Of a stretch of 64,000 nt of DNA, positions 52,225 to 61,629 are shown piece by piece (within the stretch, counting starts at the first letter, position 1; every line of letters starts with the position of its first letter). A program made the position numbers and the translations under genes. The stretch is taken from NCBI GenBank assembly GCA_910579615.1, contig CAJTUA010000001.1, positions 1 through 64,000 on the forward strand. Direction: 5' to 3'. The stretch is from an uncultured Lachnospiraceae bacterium (lineage in GTDB: Bacteria; Bacillota; Clostridia; Lachnospirales; Lachnospiraceae). The notes beneath the pieces were generated by a model. That model was not told the origin of the DNA. It made no database searches and saw nothing but the letters and a program-made list of their open reading frames with translations.

Positions 52225-55032
52225 TCACACCTGCTTTATTTCCGCTTCCCTGCCCTGTAAGTTCCTCACACGTCTCCCCTGCCCCACACTCCAAACCATC
52301 CCGATTTTCTCCAGCCGGCGTACCTGTTCCTCCCTTAACCCCTTCTTCATGATTCCGCTGTACGCACACCGTTGGTTTGAAATCCATTTCCCAAGGCGGT
52401 AGCCATCCGCACAGACATAGGCATTCGGCACTTCCAAATCCCCTGTCTGCTGCGCATATTCCTGTGCGTGCGCGAAACCTGTCTCCCAGGCATCTGCGGA
52501 TTCCCAAACCATCCCAATTCCATCCAGGAGGTGCACCTGCCATCCTGCCAGCCTCCCGTTCCTGCGGTTTGCGCGCTGATGCTGCAACCAGACACCGAGG
52601 TTTTTCCCATTGGCCGCGGTATAGCGCTTCGGGATGGAAAGGTTGCCGTGCGTGCGGTAGAATTCCTCCGCCTCGCCGTACTGCTCCCGCCAGGAAATCT
52701 CCGCCTGCGATACGCCGGGCTTAAGCCCGATGGAGAGGAGCTTCTGCTTCTGCCCCTCCGTCAGTGGACTGCGTGCCTTTCCGGTTCTTTTCCCCCCTGG
52801 AATATTCCCATGTTCGATATTCCTGTCCGGGAAAGTGGATGGGTTCTGCAGGTTTTCCTGCGTTTGCAATGCAACCTTATTTTCTTCCTCCAGCCGCGCC
52901 TTCTGCTCGCGCAGCCAACGGTCAAGCCAGACACCCTCAACCACATAGTCCGCCGCCATATGCAGGTTGCCGTGCTCCTCGTAATACTGCCTCGCGAGCT
53001 CAAATTTCCGCTCCCACGGGTCGGAAATTTCCCATACCATGCCAATCCGCGTGAGCCTTTGCACCCGCTTCCAGTGGACGCTCTGACTGCCCTGTTCATC
53101 CCGTTCAGAGAAGGGGGCGTTGATGCTGTCTATTTCGGCTGTATTTTCCGGATGCAGTGCTGCGCCTTGTAAATTCTCCACGGCAGTCTTTGATGGCACC
53201 CCTGTGCCTCCCAAATGCTCCATAGCTACACCTGGCACGGAAACACCTTCCCCGGGCTTCCCTGCCCCCACAAGCTTCCGGTACACCTCCCGCTGCCTGC
53301 GCAGCCACCGCCCAAGCCTGCATCCATCCTCCGTCACATAATCCGCCGGGACATCCAAATCCCCATGCGTCTTAAAATACCTCCCCGCCTCGGCAAAATT
53401 ACTCTCCCACGCCACCTCCTGCGCGCCCTGCCAACGCATCCCAATCATGTTCAGCCGTTCCACCTGCTCCCTGCTTAGGCAACCCGCCGTCTTCCCGGCA
53501 TAAACCTTCCTCTGTGTGGCAACCCACGCCCCGAGCGAATACCCGTCCGCCGTGGCATATTTTGCCGGGATTTCCAGGTTCCCGTGCCCCCTGTAATATT
53601 CCTCCGCCATCGCGTACATCGCATCCCACGATGCGCCGAGCGTCTCATTCAACTGCGCAAACAGCCTGCGGCAGTCGCCCAGCTCATCAATAACCTGGAA
53701 ATGCTCATTGACAATCTCACCGCCCCTGCCACCTGCCCGGTACGCAAAGACCGCCCCGCGCAGCTCCTCTTCGACCGCGCCGATACTGTACAGGTTCTCA
53801 ATGTTCATTACAATGTCAAAAATCACCGGGGCTTTCTTCCCGCCCGACGCGAGCGCACGCCCAATCTGCTGTTTGTAGATGGTCGGCGACACGGTCGGGC
53901 GCAGCAGGATGACCCCGTCCACGCCGTCCACATGGATGCCTTCGTTTAACATGTCAATGCAGTACAAAAGCTTCAGATGCCCGCTCGTATCCGCCTTGAA
54001 CGCCCCAAATTCCGCCGAGGTTGTCGGGTCGTCGGAATACGCCGTATAGATATGCGGTTCGGCATCCACCTTTGCAAACCATTCCGGGGCGAGTTCGCGC
54101 ATTTCTAACAGGTGCTCGTAGCTCGCACAGAAAACAATGTATTTGCCGGAATCTGCGGTTTGTCCTGCAGTTTCCCGGAATCCAGAAGCTTCTCTTTCCC
54201 ATGAATGTTCCGGGTTTTCATGCATCAGGGCATCCATGTTTTCCCCTGGTACCGAATGTATTGTACCGTCCGCATTTCCCCGGTATCCTGCCGTTTCTGC
54301 TCCCGGACTTACTTTTCCGGCTTCCGGCAGCATATGCCTTGCAAAAACATCCGCAAGCCCGTCCGCCTTCTCCAGCGCCCGCCGCAGCGCCTCCAGTTCC
54401 TTTTCCGCCTGGTCGCGCACCGCCTTGTTCCTCGCCTGCCGCACCCGCATCTCGTACCGTTTTAATTCCTTCTGGTAGGAATATACGGAGAGCACATACT
54501 TTGGTGCGGGCAGGATTCCCGTTGCCACTGCAGCGCCAAGCGTCAGTTCCGAGGCGACATTCCCGCCAAAAAGCTCCCACGCCATGTCGCGCTGGTTGTC
54601 CAGGTAGCGGATGTTGGTTGCGGACAGCCCCAGGACTTTTGCCCCTGGGTACATTTCCCGCAGGCGTTCCACCCCACCACCCCACTGTGCGGCACCACAG
54701 CGGTGGAACTCGTCGAGGACAATATAGTCCGGCGTAAGCCGAGCAAGCTCGTCCTCCCCCATCCGCATCAGCCGCGCGTAGGTGATAAATTCCACATTCC
54801 GAAGTTCCATACCGCCTGCTGCATGCCATTTCTCCATCTGTGTTCTGAAGATGTATTCTGACGGCGATAGGAAGCAGACCTTGCTCCCCGGATGCTCCGC
54901 GCAGAGTTGGAACGCAATAAACGACTTGCCTGTTCCGGTCGGGTGGATGATGGCAGCCCTCCCGGTCTGCGCCAGCATAGAGGCAGCCGCCTCGTAGGCT
55001 TTTTGGTTATGTTCAAACAGTATGCTTTCCAT
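52225..55032 (-). CDS. DEAD/DEAH-box helicase with five helicase-associated repeats
   Basis: A 935-residue protein. Superfamily 2 helicase core: Walker A IIHPTGTGKSF (about 28-38), DEFH box in IVLDEFHRCG (near 108), SATN motif and QQIGRAL arginine-finger motif. It is followed by five helicase-associated (HA) repeats of the form W-x6-A-x2-Y-x4-HGNL-x-P...LG-W-x3-QR...IGMVW, between about 470 and 930. Hydrophilic linkers of 30-70 residues interrupt the core and HA repeats 2-3. HA-domain helicases occur in mobile and defence contexts and in bacteria with unusual RNA/DNA repair; the role here is unknown. Ribosome site AAAGGAG upstream of the ATG. It is isolated, flanked by remnants. Confidence 0.85.
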   Translation of the reverse strand: MESILFEHNQKAYEAAASMLAQTGRAAIIHPTGTGKSFIAFQLCAEHPGSKVCFLSPSEYIFRTQMEKWHAAGGMELRNVEFITYARLMRMGEDELARLTPDYIVLDEFHRCGAAQWGGGVERLREMYPGAKVLGLSATNIRYLDNQRDMAWELFGGNVASELTLGAAVATGILPAPKYVLSVYSYQKELKRYEMRVRQARNKAVRDQAEKELEALRRALEKADGLADVFARHMLPEAGKVSPGAETAGYRGNADGTIHSVPGENMDALMHENPEHSWEREASGFRETAGQTADSGKYIVFCASYEHLLEMRELAPEWFAKVDAEPHIYTAYSDDPTTSAEFGAFKADTSGHLKLLYCIDMLNEGIHVDGVDGVILLRPTVSPTIYKQQIGRALASGGKKAPVIFDIVMNIENLYSIGAVEEELRGAVFAYRAGGRGGEIVNEHFQVIDELGDCRRLFAQLNETLGASWDAMYAMAEEYYRGHGNLEIPAKYATADGYSLGAWVATQRKVYAGKTAGCLSREQVERLNMIGMRWQGAQEVAWESNFAEAGRYFKTHGDLDVPADYVTEDGCRLGRWLRRQREVYRKLVGAGKPGEGVSVPGVAMEHLGGTGVPSKTAVENLQGAALHPENTAEIDSINAPFSERDEQGSQSVHWKRVQRLTRIGMVWEISDPWERKFELARQYYEEHGNLHMAADYVVEGVWLDRWLREQKARLEEENKVALQTQENLQNPSTFPDRNIEHGNIPGGKRTGKARSPLTEGQKQKLLSIGLKPGVSQAEISWREQYGEAEEFYRTHGNLSIPKRYTAANGKNLGVWLQHQRANRRNGRLAGWQVHLLDGIGMVWESADAWETGFAHAQEYAQQTGDLEVPNAYVCADGYRLGKWISNQRCAYSGIMKKGLREEQVRRLEKIGMVWSVGQGRRVRNLQGREAEIKQV

Positions 55033-55305
55033 CGGGCGGCTCCTTTCTGCTGCAATATATTTATAGTTACCGGCTCTACGACTGATAAAGAATTAGCTAT
55101 CTTCTTGCTTCTTTTCCTTCCGATGCTTCTCTGTAAAAGATAAGTTTCCATGTGAAAGATAAGCTTCTGTGCAAAAGCTGATTTTCAAGCCGGATATGCT
55201 ATTCCAAAGCGCTTTTCCTTTCTTATTAGCAGGAAGGGGCTTTATTGCCCCCGCTTTTCTGACCATCTATTTGCAATTGCTCTCTTTTCTTCACATCTGG
55301 AGGGG

Positions 55306-55332
55306 TGTAATGAAGTATAACAATTCATTACA
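55306..55332 (+). repeat. 27-bp palindromic element, copy 1
   Basis: TGTAATGAA-gtataacaa-TTCATTACA. The nine-base arms are perfect inverted repeats. The whole 27-mer recurs exactly in reverse orientation at 55785-55811. Confidence 0.7.
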
Positions 55333-55784
55333 CCAATTTCTTCCTGCGTTACAAAGCCAGGAAATTCCTGATAAGATTCCAAATATAAAAAATTTTTTGA
55401 CGGCGAATGACGGCGAATCAAGAAGGTATCAAAGATTTTCCAACAAGAAATTTTTCACGAGCAAAAAAATAGAAACTTGCGAGCAAATACATGGACATAA
55501 CACAAAAACAAAACGGGGAAAACCTGGAAAAGTTCCAATACTTTTTGACTGATATTTTGACTGCGAATTATAGAGAACAGAAAACACTTTTACTATATAC
55601 ATCATATTTATTCGGTTACTTTTCATTATAAAATTATTTTTAATCCATAAAATATAGGTATATTAACAAAATTCCAAATAAGAATCAAAATATTCTCGCT
55701 GAATTTATTGACAAATGCATCTGCTTGTGATACAATTTTGAAGATTGGTAGTACAAAATATAATATTTTTTGTAGAATTTTCCA

Positions 55785-55811
55785 TGTAATGAATTGTTAT
55801 ACTTCATTACA
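55785..55811 (-). repeat. 27-bp palindromic element, copy 2 (reverse orientation)
   Basis: The exact reverse complement of the copy at 55306-55332. The pair encloses 452 bases of AT-rich DNA, like the ends of a small non-autonomous element. Confidence 0.7.
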
Positions 55812-56191
55812 TTTTATCCGATTTTCCCCATATCCCCATTCTTTATTCCTCACTCCCACCCTTTCACAAAGCACCCACAAACATTCCCAAAAGAACAATA
55901 TATTACTCACCACCCCAAAACAATCCAAAACCAATTACAGTTTTTTATTTATCCCCATCTCTTCTTACACCTTCTATCCAACCATGCTACACTATAACTA
56001 CGGCAATCATCTGCCATATTTCTTAACATCATCGACCGCATCGGTCATGATTCCGCATTTTTCGACGAACCACACGAACACAGCGCATTCCCGGAAAAAA
56101 CTCTAGCAAACTTTATCAGAGCAGAATCAAGGAACCTCCAACGCTGCGTAAAAACCCCCAAGAAGTATGTAAAAATTCCAAAAATAAGAGA

Positions 56192-56629
56192 GGATATTTA
56201 TGGCTAAAATCACAATTACATCCCACACAGGCAAAACACAAAACCAAATCCGCCATTCATGTTGGCATCCTCGACTTTCATCTTGACCCGGATAATCAGG
56301 AATTCTATTCCGACTACTATATGATAAATGAGCGGACGTAGAAAAAATATAGTGACAAACTGCGTCTTTCTGTGTTACACTTAAATCAGGTAGAAAACGC
56401 CACAGAGGAAGACAAGGCATGGCACCTTGACCTCTGGGCGAGGTTTTTCAAAGCAAGGACTTGGGAGGAGGTTTTTATGGTTGCAAAAAAGGATTTCAAT
56501 ATCAAAAATGCCGCCCTGACATTCTACCGCGCCTCTGCGGATGAGTATGTCCGCAATTTCTGTGAAGGAGTGGAGGAAGGGGAGCGGACACTGCGGACGT
56601 TGCAGTTGGAGTTACAGCAAAGACCATAA
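56192..56629 (+). pseudogene. Remnant of an Rpn-type PD-(D/E)XK nuclease/transposase
   Basis: The translated frame reads SAIHVGILDFHLD, then a TAG stop after YYMINERT, then KLRLSVLHLNQVENATEEDKAWHLDLWARFFKA-like sequence to the end at 56629. Rpn-family nucleases show this order (core end with VGILDF, later WARFF and FYRASADEYV). The 5' end with the catalytic residues is missing and the frame has an in-frame stop, so it is inactive. It marks old mobile DNA. Confidence 0.75.
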
Positions 56630-56634
56630 TTTTT

Positions 56635-56670
56635 CGCCCCATCTGCCAGAAACCCAAGACAGATGGGGCG
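56635..56670. repeat. 11-bp hairpin between remnant and asnB
   Basis: CGCCCCATCTG (56635-56645) pairs with CAGATGGGGCG (56660-56670). Neither strand has a T-run after it, so the terminator role is doubtful. Confidence 0.5.
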
Positions 56671-56730
56671 GATAAATATGAGCGAAAACCGAAGTCTTTC
56701 ACAATTCATTTTTTGCCATCCAAAAAACTC

Positions 56731-58608
56731 TCACAGCTTCACCCGAATCCGGTACGCATTCAGCCAGTAATTTACCTGCAGCAAATACGCATACAACTGT
56801 GGTCCTGCCATAAGCTGCCCGTACCAAGGCTTTGCGTAATCCGAAGGCATTGCCATAAACGCCTCTGCCTTCTTCTTATCAATCAGCGCATGGATGGGCT
56901 GTTCCTCATCCTCAAGCATTGCGACAAAGCGCTCCTTCAAAATCCGTTCATAGCCCGGATGATAGGTCTTCGGGTACGGACTCTTTTTCCGGTACAATAC
57001 CTCATCCGGCAAATATGCCTCCCCTGCCTTGCGCAGCAATCCCTTGACCATCCCGTCCGGACATTTCATTTCCCACGGCACATTGTAGACATATTCCACA
57101 ATCCGGTGATCCGCGAACGGCACTCTTGCCTCCAACCCGCTCGCCATACTGGTGCGGTCCATGCGGTCAAGCAGGGTCACCATAAACCAGTTTAAATTCA
57201 GCCATCCGATGCGCTGCCTGCTCTGCTCCAGTTCCGAAAGTTCCTCATTGACAGGCGCTGCTTTCATGGTCGCCTCATACGCTGCCGCCTCGTATTCTTT
57301 TAAATGCAGCTCCCTGAGCACTTCATCCTTTAGCATGGCTGTGCGCATGGAAAATTCATTCGACCACGGAAAGCCGTTCTTTTTAAGCAAATCCTCGCGA
57401 TGGAACCATGGATAGCCGCCAAAAATCTCATCCGCGCATTCCCCGGTCAATGTCACCTTGTCGTACTGTACCACCTGCCTGCAAAAATACAGCATCGATG
57501 CCTCGACATCCGCCATACATGGCAAATCACGCGCCCGCACCGCCGGATAAAGGTAGTCTGCAAGCAATGCATTGTCGCATTCGAGGAAATGGTGGTTGGT
57601 GCCGCATTGTTTCACCATCATCTCCGCATATGGGCGGTCCTGCGACGGTTGGTAGGCGCTTGCCTGAAAGTATTCATTGTTCCCGGTAAAATCAAACGAG
57701 AATGTGTCGAGCACCTTCCCTTGTTTTTTTAATTCTGCCGCACAGATGGCAGTGACAAGGCTGGAATCCACGCCACCGGATAAAAAGGTACTAATCGGGA
57801 TATCGGAGAGCATCTGCATACGCACGGCATCCGTAATCAGCCATCCCGTGTGCTCCACTGTCTGCGCGAAATTCTCCGTGTGTCCGTTCACCGCAAGCTT
57901 CCAGTAAGATTCCTCCTGTATGCACTGGCCAATGCCAAGTTCCCCCGAACCTGCATGCACGGTGAGTATGCTCCCGGCACGCACTTCTTTTACTCCGGCA
58001 AAAACACCTTTGCCCGGCGTTTTTGCCGGTCCCAATGCAAATATTTCACAGAGCCCTTCGCGGTCAACTTCCACCGGAAATTCCGGTGCTGCGAGAATGC
58101 CCTTGATTTCCGAGGAAAAATACAGCATATTCTCGTGGAAGGCATAAAACAATGGCTTTACGCCAAGGCGGTCGCGGCAGAGCAGCAATTCTTCCTGCCC
58201 TTCATCCCATATTGCAAAGGCGAAAATACCGTTCAGGCGCTTAAAAAACTCCTTCCCATAGCGGCAGTAGCCGTTCAGGATGACCTCCGTGTCACTTGTT
58301 GTCACAAATTCCTCGCCGTCTTTTATCAGTTCCTGGCGCAGGGCGTGCATATTGTAAATTTCTCCGTTATAGGCTATGGCAACGTCCTCTCCGCCCCGTT
58401 TCCTCGCCATCGGCTGCTGTCCGTGTGCCAGGTCAAGTATGGAAAGGCGTACATGTGCCAGTCCACAGTGTTTTGACAGATAGATGCCCTCCTCGTCCGG
58501 TCCGCGGTGCTTTTGCACCTGGTTCATCGTGTTCAGTATCTTTTTGAAATAATCCTCTTTTGCTATCAAATCACGCCCCGGCGCACTAAACCCGGCAATA
58601 CCACACAT
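56731..58608 (-). CDS. asnB: Asparagine synthetase (glutamine-hydrolysing)
   Basis: A 625-residue class B synthetase making asparagine from aspartate, glutamine and ATP. The mature N-terminal nucleophile Cys2 follows the start MCGIAGF, and HRGPDEEGIY follows in the glutaminase domain. The synthetase domain (from about 225) has the ATP pyrophosphatase loop STFLSGGVDSSLV. AGGAGG precedes this ATG; 27 further codons are open upstream but would bury the catalytic Cys. It lies 37 bases after dpaB, on the same strand. Confidence 0.95.
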   Translation of the reverse strand: MCGIAGFSAPGRDLIAKEDYFKKILNTMNQVQKHRGPDEEGIYLSKHCGLAHVRLSILDLAHGQQPMARKRGGEDVAIAYNGEIYNMHALRQELIKDGEEFVTTSDTEVILNGYCRYGKEFFKRLNGIFAFAIWDEGQEELLLCRDRLGVKPLFYAFHENMLYFSSEIKGILAAPEFPVEVDREGLCEIFALGPAKTPGKGVFAGVKEVRAGSILTVHAGSGELGIGQCIQEESYWKLAVNGHTENFAQTVEHTGWLITDAVRMQMLSDIPISTFLSGGVDSSLVTAICAAELKKQGKVLDTFSFDFTGNNEYFQASAYQPSQDRPYAEMMVKQCGTNHHFLECDNALLADYLYPAVRARDLPCMADVEASMLYFCRQVVQYDKVTLTGECADEIFGGYPWFHREDLLKKNGFPWSNEFSMRTAMLKDEVLRELHLKEYEAAAYEATMKAAPVNEELSELEQSRQRIGWLNLNWFMVTLLDRMDRTSMASGLEARVPFADHRIVEYVYNVPWEMKCPDGMVKGLLRKAGEAYLPDEVLYRKKSPYPKTYHPGYERILKERFVAMLEDEEQPIHALIDKKKAEAFMAMPSDYAKPWYGQLMAGPQLYAYLLQVNYWLNAYRIRVKL

Positions 58609-58645
58609 ATCTGCATCCTCCTGATATTTTGTCCTGCATATCCTT

Positions 58646-59227
58646 TCACAATGCCAACACCGGCTGAATCTGCTTCCCATCCAAAGCAAGCTTTATTGTA
58701 TCCGCCAATTTTTCAAAATGTGCCACGAGGGAGTTCGGCTTCTTTTCCGGGTCATCCTGCGAAAACGGAACAAAGTAGATATTTTTCACATTCATCAGCA
58801 CCCCGATGTTCTTCATATTCATACCGAGCGCATCGTTGCTTGCCATGCAGAGCACAAGCGGCCTTTCGTTGCGCAGGTGCGCCTTTGCCGCCATCAATAC
58901 CGGGCTGTCCGTAATGCCGTTTGCCAGTTTTGCAATGGTATTTCCGGTGCACGGCATAATGACCATAAGGTCAAACATGGCACAAGGTCCTATGGCCTCC
59001 GATTCTTTTATGCTCAGAAATGGCTTTTTCCCGGTGATTTCCTCTGCTTTTTTCATAAAACCATCCGCCTCGCCGAAACGGCTGTCAATTTTCTGCGCCG
59101 CGTCCGAGAAAATGGTCTGCACCTGCGCGCCCGCCGCGACAATTTTCTCAAGCTCGGAAAAGCTTTTCTTATATGTGCAAAAGGAGCCCGTAAATGCGAC
59201 TCCGATATTCTTTCCATTTAGCTCCAT
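58646..59227 (-). CDS. dpaB: Dipicolinate synthase subunit B
   Basis: A 193-residue flavoprotein-like subunit of dipicolinate synthase, which makes the spore's pyridine-2,6-dicarboxylate. NIGVAFTGSFCTYKK at the N-terminus and ILMAAK-like MAAKAHLRNERP in the middle fit the Flavoprotein fold of SpoVFB. GGAGAG precedes the ATG; the frame extends upstream without a better site. It follows dpaA by 147 bases. The pair shows that the host makes heat-resistant spores. Expression is expected in the mother cell late in sporulation. Confidence 0.92.
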   Translation of the reverse strand: MELNGKNIGVAFTGSFCTYKKSFSELEKIVAAGAQVQTIFSDAAQKIDSRFGEADGFMKKAEEITGKKPFLSIKESEAIGPCAMFDLMVIMPCTGNTIAKLANGITDSPVLMAAKAHLRNERPLVLCMASNDALGMNMKNIGVLMNVKNIYFVPFSQDDPEKKPNSLVAHFEKLADTIKLALDGKQIQPVLAL

Positions 59228-59374
59228 CGATTCTCTCCACTCTTTCCCGAATATTTTTTTAATTTCCCCACACCCTTTTTCCTTTACCGCAGCTTTGCTG
59301 CTCTGGTATTCTTGCCTTGCTTTCTGCACCATCACACTTCCTGATATGCCGCAGTTACCTCGCCATTATGCATT

Positions 59375-60238
59375 TCAAACTTCCTCCATGCAGTCCGCCA
59401 TCGCCTCCGCCGCGCCTGCCGGGACATATTTGCCTGGGAGACCCGGGCACAAAATCACCCGCAGCCCGAAGCTTTCCGCCATTTCCGGTGAAAACCCGCC
59501 TGGTGCCGAGGCAATTTCTACAAAAAGTGTGCCCGCCTTTGCGGATTTCAGACGGTTTTCTGGGAATACCTGCACAGGAACGGTGTTGATTACAATGTCC
59601 ACTCCCGGCAGCAAATCATTTAACTGCTCATAATAAGCAATGGAAAAACCCGCTTCATATGCCTCCCACGCACTCTGCATCCGGCGCACGCACACGGTCA
59701 CTTCCGCCCCCACGCCGCGCATGGTTCTTGCGATTTCCCTGCCACAAAAGCCAAACCCGGCGACAAGCACTTTGGCGTGCCGCAGTCTTTTCTTGTATGC
59801 GCGAATCACCTCGGCAACACAGCCCTGTGCGGTCAGTTGCGCATTCCTCTCCAGAAAACTGTCCCTGGTAAGATAATCCGTAACAAGCACCCCTTTGCCC
59901 TCCAATGCGGATTTCAATTCTCCCGGAATCCCGCCCGCAAAAAAATGCTGCCCTGCCCGCACATGTGCACACAGGGTATTTTGAAATTTTTCATTCCCTT
60001 TTTCCTTCGCTGCAAGATATTTTGAAAACGGCACCGGACCTGCCAAAACCTGACAAACCTCTGCCAGCTGCGAAAAAGTTTTTGCCGGCTTCACCTTCTG
60101 GAATTCCGACAGTATCGGGCATGCGCCTCTCTCGTTCCCAAGCTCCCACACCCATACCTCATGCCCGCGCAGTATAAGTTCATTCGCAAGATAACAATGT
60201 CTGTCATCCCCGCCAAAAATACCGATTTTTGCTTTCAT
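59375..60238 (-). CDS. dpaA: Dipicolinate synthase subunit A
   Basis: A 287-residue NAD(P)-dependent oxidoreductase subunit of dipicolinate synthase (SpoVFA). It begins IGIFGGDDRHCYLANEL and has a second nucleotide fold at VLVAGFGFCGREIA. With DpaB it converts dihydroxy-tetrahydrodipicolinate to dipicolinate. An AGGT lies before the ATG. A terminator and possible small RNA lie upstream, so it has its own promoter; a CATATATTT element about 45 bases upstream of the start might be a sporulation-sigma -10 but is not a clear match. Confidence 0.93.
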   Translation of the reverse strand: MKAKIGIFGGDDRHCYLANELILRGHEVWVWELGNERGACPILSEFQKVKPAKTFSQLAEVCQVLAGPVPFSKYLAAKEKGNEKFQNTLCAHVRAGQHFFAGGIPGELKSALEGKGVLVTDYLTRDSFLERNAQLTAQGCVAEVIRAYKKRLRHAKVLVAGFGFCGREIARTMRGVGAEVTVCVRRMQSAWEAYEAGFSIAYYEQLNDLLPGVDIVINTVPVQVFPENRLKSAKAGTLFVEIASAPGGFSPEMAESFGLRVILCPGLPGKYVPAGAAEAMADCMEEV

Positions 60239-60320
60239 TGGGATACCTGCTTTTTTGCGTGCTATAATCTAAATATATGATGGATGGGGAGAAAAGGTGA
60301 CGGATTTAAAAATCCCATAA

Positions 60321-60350
60321 CGGAAAAAAGCTGCCTTACGGCAGCTCTTT
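60321..60350 (-). terminator. Intrinsic terminator between greA and dpaA
   Basis: On the minus strand AGCTGCC and GGCAGCT form a 7-bp stem with four-base loop, followed by TTTTTT. It ends transcripts coming from the greA side before dpaA. Confidence 0.8.
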
Positions 60351-60475
60351 TCCCTAGAAGGGTTGTAGTGGGAAAAAGTATCTATCAAAAATTGGATAAT
60401 TGTTAGGCGGAGCGAGCGGTCAATGCGCGCTTTGAAAATGTTGCTCACTCCTTAATGTTTACATGTTTTATTATA
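60351..60475 (-). ncRNA. Possible small transcript between greA and dpaA
   Basis: A TATAAT box lies on the minus strand at 60470-60475 and the terminator at 60321-60350, so a transcript of about 140 bases could arise. It contains AAGGAG but no good ATG. No known RNA family is recognised, and a clear -35 box is missing. Confidence 0.35.
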
Positions 60476-60550
60476 GCGGGGATTTGTGTGCAAGTTGTGA
60501 TAAACTAATAAAGACTTTCTAAAATAAAAGAATTCCCGGTAAACAAAATA

Positions 60551-61054
60551 TTAAAAGCCCCGCAGCTTATCCGTTCCGTCATCCTGTGTCTTCTCGATTT
60601 TTTGGATAACCACATAATATCCTGTATTTTCGTTGATTGCCACATAAACCCGGTCCCCAACCTTCTTTCCGAGGATTGCCTTGCCAATCGGCGAATCAAT
60701 GCTGACCGAACCGTTCAGGGTATTGCCGCGCACAGTCGTCACAAGGCGGTAGGTTTCCACTTCCTCCTCCTCCTCGAAGTACAAATCAACCGTATTGTAC
60801 AGCCCGACCTCATCTTCCTTCGAGGTATCCTCAATCACCTGTGCCGTCCGAATCATGCGCTCCAGATAACGGATGCGGCTTTCATTTTTATTTTTGTCCC
60901 GCTTTGCAGCGTAATATTCAAAATTCTCACTCAAATCGCCCTGGGCGCGGGCTTCCTTGACCGCCTCAATCGCCTCCTTGCGGACAACGAGTTTGCGGTA
61001 CTCAATTTCCTCCTCCATTTTTTTGATATCGCCCTTTGTCAAACGGTCATGCAT
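60551..61054 (-). CDS. greA: Transcription elongation factor GreA
   Basis: A 167-residue GreA/GreB family protein that rescues backtracked RNA polymerase by stimulating transcript cleavage. The N-terminal coiled coil carries the tip acidic residues in ARAQGDLSENFEYYAAK, and the C-terminal FKBP-like domain has the SPIGKAILGKKVGDRV signature. AAAGGA lies upstream of the ATG. Next on the strand come a possible small RNA and the dpa genes. Confidence 0.93.
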   Translation of the reverse strand: MHDRLTKGDIKKMEEEIEYRKLVVRKEAIEAVKEARAQGDLSENFEYYAAKRDKNKNESRIRYLERMIRTAQVIEDTSKEDEVGLYNTVDLYFEEEEEVETYRLVTTVRGNTLNGSVSIDSPIGKAILGKKVGDRVYVAINENTGYYVVIQKIEKTQDDGTDKLRGF

Positions 61055-61111
61055 AATTGTAATTTCCTTTCATTTTTTGCCGCATATACAGCATTTTGAT
61101 TGCTTCCCTTT

Positions 61112-61603
61112 TTATAATTCCTTCTCGTACATGAGCCATTCCTGCTCATATAAAAATGTTCTGCCCCGGCATTCGAAATCCAATTTCGCATAGGAAGCAA
61201 GCGCCCTTTCATTTCCCGGGCTTACAAGGTAATGCACCGCGCCATACCCCTGCTCTTTTAGGACTTCCATGACAGTCAAAATCATCCTCCGTGCAAGCCC
61301 ACGGTTCTGGTACTCTGAAATTACAGCAAGACGCGCCAGTTCCGCTGCTTTTGCTGTCAAGTTCCACTGTGGCAATCTGGCGCACACCTCGTCCTCATCG
61401 ACAGAAATCAGTCCAAGGATTTTCCCTTCCTGGTTCCGCATACAGTAAAGCGCCCCGCGCGCCATGTCAAAGGCAAATTCCCTCTCATCCGGGTAATCCT
61501 CATTCCACGTACAGCCGGGCGTGCCTATCATGGAGCGGTAAATTGCCAGGACGGTCTCCTTTTCGGATTCCCGTACCCTTCCAAAAATTTCATTTTCTTC
61601 CAA
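61112..61603 (-). CDS. GNAT-family N-acetyltransferase
   Basis: A 163-residue acetyltransferase of the GNAT fold. The acetyl-CoA-binding motif is VISEYQNRGLARRMI (about residue 90-105) and the later YLVSPGNERALASYAKLDFE ends the fold in the usual way. The substrate is unknown. The start is TTG with GGGGG about eight bases before it. It lies 57 bases upstream of greA on the same strand. Confidence 0.85.
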   Translation of the reverse strand: MEENEIFGRVRESEKETVLAIYRSMIGTPGCTWNEDYPDEREFAFDMARGALYCMRNQEGKILGLISVDEDEVCARLPQWNLTAKAAELARLAVISEYQNRGLARRMILTVMEVLKEQGYGAVHYLVSPGNERALASYAKLDFECRGRTFLYEQEWLMYEKEL

Positions 61604-61629
61604 AGCTTTTGCCCCCTTACCTTTCCCTC

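Larger units (their letters stand above)
55033..56190. other. AT-rich gene-poor region
   Basis: This region holds no gene that I can support. Short frames are of low complexity, and one at about 56004-56204 reads as an unrecognised fragment (LRQSSAIFLNIIDRIGHDSA...). It carries two inverted copies of a 27-bp palindromic element and looks like a decayed insertion area. Confidence 0.5.

Noticed and set aside
55708..56106. Plus-strand frame of 132 codons
   Set aside because: Skewed composition (Thr/Ser/Pro/Phe-rich), no ribosome site and it crosses the 27-bp palindrome.
56635..56670. Hairpin as asnB terminator
   Set aside because: No T-run follows on the minus strand, so it was listed only as a hairpin.
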